Source of the DNA: Candidatus Zambryskiibacteriota bacterium | GTDB lineage: Bacteria > Patescibacteriota > Minisyncoccia > Phycocordibacterales > WO2-35-19 | Length of the DNA: 33,327 nucleotides | NCBI GenBank assembly: GCA_003233455.1 | Contig: QILQ01000006.1 | Span: 1 to 33,327 of the forward strand | Direction of reading: 5' to 3' | Shown here: one piece after another, positions 28,946 through 33,327 of the stretch | How the letters are laid out: each line of letters opens with the position of its first letter | Position numbering within the stretch: position 1 is the first letter of the stretch | The notes under the pieces: model-generated | What the model was told of the DNA's origin: nothing | The model's input: the letters and a program-made list of their open reading frames with translations, nothing else | Database searches by the model: none | Translations under genes and position numbers: made by a program

Positions 28946-31468
28946 TTAGAAAAATAATAGATTGGTCGGAATGTATTTTTTCTTTCGCATTATAAGAATA
29001 AAAGAAAGTCCAAGAAGAGCGCTTTGAGAAAAACTTAAGGTGTTAGTTTTATCAACTTTATTATTCGCATAACAAAAACCTGTCAATAATTTTTTGTATG
29101 GTTTTGAATGATTGATAATGGAAATATTTTTAGTGGATAATCCTAAAACCTCTCCCACTACAATCCTTTTTTGTAACTTCTTTTTTTGTTTTTGAACTTG
29201 AATTTGAATTACCGGTTTTTTAGCTATTATAATTTTATCCGATGCCATATTTGAATCAGCTATTGAAGCTGAATTTGGGTCAAAAGAATAATCTCCACTT
29301 AAAGCTTCCACCCAAGCGAAATTTGTATAAGTTCCCGGAGTAGTGCTAGCAGTAAATTCATTGGTGTAAGTAACTGTAATTTCTTCATCCGGTAAAATTT
29401 TTCCAAGTTTCCAAGTTTGTTCATTTATAACTTTTCCATCTTCATTTTTAAGTTGATCTATAAGCAAACCTTCATAAGCCGCCCCGCCGTTATTTTTGAC
29501 TACTATTTTGTAATCAGCCGAACCTTCAAATGGAACCATTTCTATTCCATTAATGATAATCGCACTTGGGATACTGTGAGTTTTTGTTACTTTCAAATTG
29601 GCATAAGAAGTAGTCCTTGAAGTATAAGGCAATATAATAGTCGGTTTTGTATAAACAGAAAGAGTTATTGTATCGGTATTATCTTTTATATTTGCGTCAG
29701 TTTCCTTAAGAGAAACAGATGTTTTATTTGTAATATTGCTTCTTCCCGGCTGATGATTACCTGTAATAGTTCCATAATATGAAATCTTTGTTGATTCTCC
29801 GGCGACAAGCGGACCGAGAGACCATTCATTTTTACCGGCAATATTTAAAAACGGTTCTTGTGGTTTTGTTATAACTTTAATCCCGCTGGCAGTTGCGTCA
29901 CCATTATTTTTTATAGTTGTCGTAAATTTAACAGATGAACCGGGTTTCAAAGAACCGGCAGATTCAGCGACTGTGCCTATCCAAAGATCTGGTTGGCCAA
30001 AAGAAACATTGCCTTGCCAGTTTCCAAGAACATTTACTAAAGCAGCCGTCCAATTACTGCTTACTATATTTGTATTGATTATATTAATTTGATTAGATCC
30101 GGCGTAAGCATTGCCTGTTTTGATGGAATTATTTTCCCCATCAGCATTATTATTGCCAGTAGTAGCATTGACTTTTATATTATTTGAAACTTTAGCATCA
30201 TTATTATTTTTAACTGAAATATTATTTTCTTCCGAAGTTGATTTTTTATTTTCAAAAGGATTACCGCCATCTTTATTATAAAGCACGACACCTTTAGAAG
30301 TTTTTTTCCAGACTATATTTTTTGGCAAATTAAATATATCGCCATTCCAATCGCCAAAAACTTTAATCAATAAATAAAATGAAGATTTACCATAAATATT
30401 GGTATTGATTTTATTATAAACATTTGAAGAAGCCAAACTATTCCCCGAATTTATAGAAGCATTTTTTCCAGAAGCCTTATTTCCTCCGCTATCAGCCGAA
30501 GTATCAACCGAATTTGAAACATTAGCTTTATTATTATTTGATACTTTAGTATCTCCACCACAAGTGACGCAATTAGAAGCGAAATCAGAAAGAAAGTGGC
30601 TGAAAAAATCGCCATTTGGGAAAATTAAATCTCCGGACCAATCGCCAAAATTATTAAAAACCAAAAGCGTATAGTTTGATTTTACAATATTAGTATTAGC
30701 GATATTTATCACATTAGCTCCAGCGTAAGCGTTTCCGGTAGTTATGCTAGCCTCGGTGCTAGAGGCGTTATTGTTTCCGGTTTTTGCTGAAACCGTTATG
30801 TCGTTTGTTACGGTAGCCATATTTTGATTTTTTATTGAAATATCTCCTAGACAATTATCGCAAGTGCTACTGCTTTGTTCGCTAAAATCATTTCTTAAAT
30901 CCAAAGAAGAATCTCCTAAAGAACCACTGCCGACTACAATATCGCCTTTAGAATTAACCACATTTGTATTTACCAAATTAACCGTATCCGCACTGGCTAC
31001 CGCATCACCGGTAACTATCGTAGTAGTGGCCTGTTTTCCCTCGGCATTGTTGCTTCCGGTCTCTGCAGTGGTGGTGGCCGTGTTTTGTATTTCCGCTTTA
31101 TTTTTATTTTGAATATCTACCTTAGCATCATCATTTCCCTCTTCTGTATTTTGAATTTTCTCAGTTTGTTTTGTATCACTTTCTCCTGTTTTGGACGCTT
31201 CAACTGTCACTTTATTGGTATTGACTTCATTTTGAATATTGGTTTGAGAAACCGCCTCTCCGGTTTCAACAGTTTGATTTGAAGCGGGAGCCGATGTTTC
31301 CGAAGTAGAAGAAACCGCGGGAGTATTTTCAGTTGAAGAAACTTCCCCTTCGGCATAGGCGGTAACACTTGGTATAAAAACCCAATTTAAAACACCAACT
31401 ATTAAAAACACCGAAAAAACGATTTTGATTTTCTTACATCTATTAAAATTTAAAGAATGAAAATACAT
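28946..31468 (-). CDS. Large exported surface protein with Asn/Thr/Gly repeats and two DUF11-like domains
   Basis: An 840-aa secreted protein. A signal peptide covers about residues 12-39, followed by a Ser/Thr/Glu-rich linker. Four repeats lie at about 118-170, 210-262, 308-360 and 416-470; each runs like NxAxVxNxIxVxAxTGNNxAxG then IxTGNAxAxxxxxNxxNTNxV, and most are followed by a segment with FGDWxGD. CxxC pairs stand just before two repeats (C203/C206 and C300/C303). Two DUF11/CARDB-like beta domains follow (about 493-605 and 620-755), then a C-terminal membrane helix with a basic end, as in a wall- or membrane-anchored surface protein. The repeats probably form a beta-solenoid. Two smaller neighbours share the repeat. 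The start at 31468 overlaps the upstream gene by 26 nt. Function (fibre, S-layer or adhesin) is not shown. Confidence 0.75.
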   Translation of the reverse strand: MYFHSLNFNRCKKIKIVFSVFLIVGVLNWVFIPSVTAYAEGEVSSTENTPAVSSTSETSAPASNQTVETGEAVSQTNIQNEVNTNKVTVEASKTGESDTKQTEKIQNTEEGNDDAKVDIQNKNKAEIQNTATTTAETGSNNAEGKQATTTIVTGDAVASADTVNLVNTNVVNSKGDIVVGSGSLGDSSLDLRNDFSEQSSSTCDNCLGDISIKNQNMATVTNDITVSAKTGNNNASSTEASITTGNAYAGANVINIANTNIVKSNYTLLVFNNFGDWSGDLIFPNGDFFSHFLSDFASNCVTCGGDTKVSNNNKANVSNSVDTSADSGGNKASGKNASINSGNSLASSNVYNKINTNIYGKSSFYLLIKVFGDWNGDIFNLPKNIVWKKTSKGVVLYNKDGGNPFENKKSTSEENNISVKNNNDAKVSNNIKVNATTGNNNADGENNSIKTGNAYAGSNQINIINTNIVSSNWTAALVNVLGNWQGNVSFGQPDLWIGTVAESAGSLKPGSSVKFTTTIKNNGDATASGIKVITKPQEPFLNIAGKNEWSLGPLVAGESTKISYYGTITGNHQPGRSNITNKTSVSLKETDANIKDNTDTITLSVYTKPTIILPYTSRTTSYANLKVTKTHSIPSAIIINGIEMVPFEGSADYKIVVKNNGGAAYEGLLIDQLKNEDGKVINEQTWKLGKILPDEEITVTYTNEFTASTTPGTYTNFAWVEALSGDYSFDPNSASIADSNMASDKIIIAKKPVIQIQVQKQKKKLQKRIVVGEVLGLSTKNISIINHSKPYKKLLTGFCYANNKVDKTNTLSFSQSALLGLSFILIMRKKKYIPTNLLFF

Positions 31469-31877
31469 ATTTTATAATTTCTTTTACTGTTTCTTTAAAA
31501 GTGTCAAGGGTTCCCCTTGACACTTTGTTTGTTGGAAATAAAGGGTTTTTAGCGACATTATTTATACTTATTTTTACTTTTGTCTCTACTTTACTCTCAT
31601 CAAATTTATCCCCATTAAACTCTTTTTTGACTTTATAATTGAATTTTTCTTCACCTTGAATTTCTTTTTGGAAATCTTCAATTACTTTTCCATTTACCTC
31701 TGTATGAATATTAACGCTTGACTTGCTTGTTCCTTCTATCACTTTCCCCTTTTCAGCAGTATTTCCGCCGGTAGAAGCAGAAGTAGAGATATTGTTTTTA
31801 ATCTCTACATTATGAGCAGAAACAAATATCGGTGCTATAAAAATCAAAATTAAAACTATTAAAAATTTTTCGCTCAT
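31443..31877 (-). CDS. Small exported protein with one partial surface repeat
   Basis: A 144-aa secreted protein. A signal peptide covers about residues 1-21 (ending VSA-H). The mature N-terminus HNVEIKNNISTSASTGGNTAEKG matches the opening of the repeat in the large surface protein; the rest is charged and I recognise no family. A Shine-Dalgarno-like AGGGAG lies 9 nt before the ATG, rare in this window, and a perfect 18-bp inverted repeat stands directly upstream of it. The C-terminal residues VSRGTLDT are encoded by a dispersed GTGTCAAGGG hairpin, so the 3' end has been altered by a repeat. Its end overlaps the start of the large surface gene by 26 nt. Confidence 0.65.
   Translation of the reverse strand: MSEKFLIVLILIFIAPIFVSAHNVEIKNNISTSASTGGNTAEKGKVIEGTSKSSVNIHTEVNGKVIEDFQKEIQGEEKFNYKVKKEFNGDKFDESKVETKVKISINNVAKNPLFPTNKVSRGTLDTFKETVKEIIKYVFSFFKF
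31501..31523. repeat. REP-like hairpin inside a coding sequence
   Basis: GTGTCAAGGG, TTC, CCCTTGACAC, identical to 25841-25863. It lies in the last fifth of the 144-aa gene and is translated in frame. On the minus strand TTTT follows, so it may also act as a terminator ahead of the large surface gene. Confidence 0.8.
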
Positions 31878-31890
31878 AATTTTATCTCCC

Positions 31891-31928
31891 TCAGGCGAAT
31901 TATTTTTTCTAAAAAATAATTCGCCTGA
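31891..31928 (-). terminator. Perfect 18-bp inverted repeat between two surface genes
   Basis: TCAGGCGAATTATTTTTT (31891-31908) pairs with its exact complement at 31911-31928. It is 14 nt upstream of the ATG at 31877 and covers sequence next to the AGGGAG ribosome site. It can work as a terminator of the upstream gene or as an attenuator of the downstream one. Confidence 0.55.
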
Positions 31929-31961
31929 AGTAGCCAGTTAAACTGACTAACTTCAAGACAA

Positions 31962-32552
31962 CTATCGACGAACGCGAGTCAAATTGCTATTGACTACATT
32001 AACAACCGCTGTATGCGAAGCAGCACTGCCGGAATTGATTTCTCCAGCATAACCACCTTTAGAGTCGTTATTGTTGTTGTTATTGTGATTACCATTATGG
32101 TACCACCAACCACCTCCAACTTTGTTGTTAGCATTACCACCATTAGTACCGTTATTGCCGGTATTAGCTTCTGTTGTAACCTTATTTACTACATAAGCTC
32201 TATTGTGATTTCTAACAGCAACATTTCTACCACAACCACAATCATTAGCATTAACCGCTGTTAAATTTGAATTTACAGCATTGCCAACGAGTGTTCCAGC
32301 TGTAGCATTGCCAGTCACAACTAATCCACCGTCACTTCCAACAGCATCGTTATTATTGTTATGAGAGCCTCTTATTCTATTTGAAGCCCAACCTCCATTG
32401 GAAGTATTAGCACCGGTATTAGCGTATGTATCAACATTGTTGACAACAGTAGCGTGGTTATTATTAACAACATGAGGAGAATTACTAGCAAAAGCTGGTG
32501 TAACTAAGACGACAAAAGCCGCCACTGCCACCATTGCTATAACTTTTTTCAT
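31962..32552 (-). CDS. Small exported Asn-rich repeat protein
   Basis: A 196-aa secreted protein. The signal peptide is residues 1-22 (AFA-S). The mature protein is two repeats (about 28-100 and 111-190) of the same type as in the 840-aa neighbour: NNNHATVVNNVDTYANTGANT, VVTGNATAG and NAVNSNLTAV, then NHNRAYVVNKVTTEANTGNN and INSGSAASHTAVVNVVNSNL. Poly-Asn and Gly/Trp-rich loops (NHNNNNNN, GGGWWYHNG) separate the strands. A CGC pair (C105, C107) sits between repeats. The pattern recalls curlin-like or beta-solenoid fibres, but homology to curli is not claimed. First gene of the surface cluster on this strand. Confidence 0.7.
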   Translation of the reverse strand: MKKVIAMVAVAAFVVLVTPAFASNSPHVVNNNHATVVNNVDTYANTGANTSNGGWASNRIRGSHNNNNDAVGSDGGLVVTGNATAGTLVGNAVNSNLTAVNANDCGCGRNVAVRNHNRAYVVNKVTTEANTGNNGTNGGNANNKVGGGWWYHNGNHNNNNNNDSKGGYAGEINSGSAASHTAVVNVVNSNLTRVRR

Positions 32553-32570
32553 ATTTTTTTACCCGCTTAG

Positions 32571-32588
32571 ATTTTTGTTAACAAAAAT
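32571..32588. promoter_or_regulatory. Perfect palindrome upstream of the small repeat protein
   Basis: ATTTTTGTTAACAAAAAT is an 18-nt perfect palindrome centred on GTTAAC, extended by imperfect CCCGC/GGCAGG flanks. It lies 18 nt before the ATG at 32552. It could be an operator or a terminator-like hairpin in the leader. Confidence 0.45.
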
Positions 32589-32624
32589 TTGGGCAGGTTA
32601 ATTAATTTTTAATAATTTTTTTCT

Positions 32625-32670
32625 CTTCCCTACCAGAGTATGCATACAAAGCGCTATCCTGGTAGAGAAG
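32625..32670. other. Stem-loop with 12-bp arms in the surface-cluster leader
   Basis: CTTCCCTACCAG (32625-32636) pairs with CTGGTAGAGAAG (32659-32670) with one mismatch, around a 22-nt loop containing TATGCATA. No T-run follows on either strand, so it is not a simple terminator. It may be part of a structured 5' leader of the gene starting at 32552. Confidence 0.45.
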
Positions 32671-32683
32671 TTATCGACCAAAC

Positions 32684-32726
32684 AAAAAAGTCGCTTCAAG
32701 CGAAAATATTCGCTAAGCGGCTTTTT
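32684..32726. terminator. Bidirectional terminator-like hairpin
   Basis: A nested stem: AAAAAAG with CTTTTT, CGCTT with AAGCG, and AGCGAA with TTCGCT around a 5-nt loop. T5-T6 tracts follow on both strands. No coding gene is seen from 32553 to 33117; this region holds only hairpins and the candidate small RNA. Confidence 0.6.
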
Positions 32727-32873
32727 GGTTTGATAAATTCCTATTTTTTGCGTTAAAAATTGAGGAAACATTGCTCTCTTTATTTTAATCCTTTTTTTCC
32801 CCAAAAAAGGCTGATTCAATAATACTCTTATATTTTAAAGAAATATTTGAGGCTGTCAATGTAAACATGTGAA

Positions 32874-32903
32874 TTGCTTTATTTGATTTTATTTTGATAT
32901 AAT
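32874..32903 (+). promoter_or_regulatory. Promoter of candidate small RNA 2
   Basis: TTGCTT (32874-32879), 18-nt spacer, TATAAT (32898-32903). Confidence 0.5.
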
Positions 32904-32909
32904 TATGCT

Positions 32910-33020
32910 ATTAAATATCTTTCATTTGAATTCCAGTAAAAAGCCCAGAATGGACGCCAAATCGGGGAAACAATCCCGCAAGCGAGATTGAAGATCTGGC
33001 GTCCATTCTGGGCTTTTGAT
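32910..33020 (+). ncRNA. Candidate small RNA with a 21-bp perfect stem
   Basis: After the promoter, a transcript of about 110 nt would contain a perfect 21-bp stem (arms 32939-32959 and 32997-33017, GC-rich, closing AAAAGCCC/GGGCTTTT) around a 37-nt loop. The loop can itself form GGG/CCC and ATC/GAT pairs. The stem ends in TTTT, so it could be a terminator as well. The GC content stands out against the surroundings. An insertion sequence starts about 30 nt further on. Confidence 0.5.
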
Positions 33021-33048
33021 ATTCGCATTCTAATGATAATCACTTAAA

Positions 33049-33118
33049 TGTCAACCCTAAATGGTAATATCTAAACACTTCTGGCACTTTTGATAGAGTT
33101 GGTTAATGAGTATCAAAA
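33049..33118 (+). mobile_element. Probable left end of an insertion sequence
   Basis: TGTCAACCC at 33049 reads like an IS terminal repeat start (5'-TG), followed by a hairpin TTTTGATA/TATCAAAA (33088-33095 and 33111-33118) whose last base is the A of the transposase ATG. Such hairpins over the start protect IS transposase genes from outside transcription. The right end is beyond the window. Confidence 0.4.
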
Positions 33119-33327
33119 TGTCAAAAAATATTAAAGAAGAGAGGTATAAGTGGATTAAACCGATATTGGAAAAAATATTAGTATAAAAAATCTAATAAAG
33201 GTTTGTCCGTATAGTGAAAGAAGTATAAAGAGATGGTCAAAGAACTTCAGAGACGGAGGTTTGGAAGCTTTAGAGCCTAAATCAACACAACCTAAGACTC
33301 AACCAAACGAAACACCGATATGGATTA
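33118..33327 (+). pseudogene. Transposase N-terminus, frameshifted and cut by the window end
   Basis: The first frame reads MSKNIKEERYKWIKPILEKI and stops at 33184-33186. From about 33174 the -1 frame carries on with SIKNLIKVCPYSERSIKRW and GGLEALEPKS, the helix-turn-helix part of IS481/IS3-type integrase-fold transposases. The switch falls on a run of six A (33170-33175). So the gene either uses programmed -1 frameshifting, as IS3-group elements do, or is broken, or the homopolymer is miscalled. The rest of the element lies past 33327, so the catalytic DDE part cannot be judged. Confidence 0.6.

Noticed and set aside
32598-32819. Minus-strand ORF of 73 aa upstream of the surface cluster
   Set aside because: It runs through two strong hairpins and a terminator, has no recognisable domain and no promoter or ribosome site; probably chance.
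33049-33118. Additional member of the RAYT hairpin family (TTTTGATA/TATCAAAA)
   Set aside because: Arms differ entirely from TGTCAAAGG; better explained as an IS start-codon hairpin.

Overview
The window is A+T-rich, densely packed bacterial DNA. Gene content, short versions of several housekeeping proteins and frequent short 5' leaders point to a member of the Candidate Phyla Radiation (Patescibacteria, most likely a Parcubacteria/Paceibacteria-type lineage). This placement is an inference from gene content, not a phylogeny. TGA is used as a stop (prfA, ybeY), so the code is standard.

Layout. 1-3.2 kb: a membrane glycosyltransferase, a membrane-anchored thioredoxin-like protein with CPDC, and a two-gene minus-strand cassette that looks like a Panacea-type (DUF4065) toxin-antitoxin pair. 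3.2-6.5 kb: tRNA-Thr(UGU), then the minus-strand translation operon rpmE-prfA-rpsB-tsf plus a small membrane protein; upstream of it lies a candidate structured small RNA with its own promoter and terminator. 6.6-9.9 kb: a coiled-coil lytic transglycosylase, bL25 and a PfkB-family kinase. 9.9-10.76 kb: an array of fold-back palindromic repeats enclosing a DUF559 nuclease. 10.76-17.7 kb: central carbon and nucleotide genes on the minus strand (split transketolase, an orphan MazF-like protein, a divergent ribulose-phosphate epimerase, RpiB, GAPDH, class II B12-dependent ribonucleotide reductase). 17.9-20.2 kb: a DUF192 protein, a RAYT/Y1 transposase between two identical 44-bp direct repeats, an RRM protein and a frameshifted YceI gene. 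20.3-28.3 kb: S1-like protein, Pth, signal peptidase I, a HisRS-like paralogue, bS21, YbeY, FtsA, FtsZ, and a thioredoxin-reductase-like flavoprotein. 28.4-32.6 kb: a secreted CAP-domain protein and three exported proteins, one of 840 aa, that share an Asn/Thr/Gly-rich repeat. 32.6-33.3 kb: several strong hairpins, a second candidate small RNA, and the left end of an insertion sequence cut by the window edge.

How things fit together. Two unrelated palindromic repeat systems sit next to a candidate DNA-processing enzyme each: the fold-back repeats with DUF559, and the TGTCAAAGG hairpins with the RAYT. Members or relatives of both are found far from the enzyme, between cell-division and redox genes and inside a coding sequence, where they can act as terminators or alter protein tails. 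Many promoters are extended -10 types (TGnTATAAT), and in at least six genes exactly 6 nt separate the -10 hexamer from the start codon, which predicts leaderless mRNAs. Pentose-phosphate genes, GAPDH and the B12-dependent reductase supply sugar phosphates and deoxynucleotides; the translation, signal-peptidase and division genes are core functions; the surface genes at the right end probably build the cell exterior.
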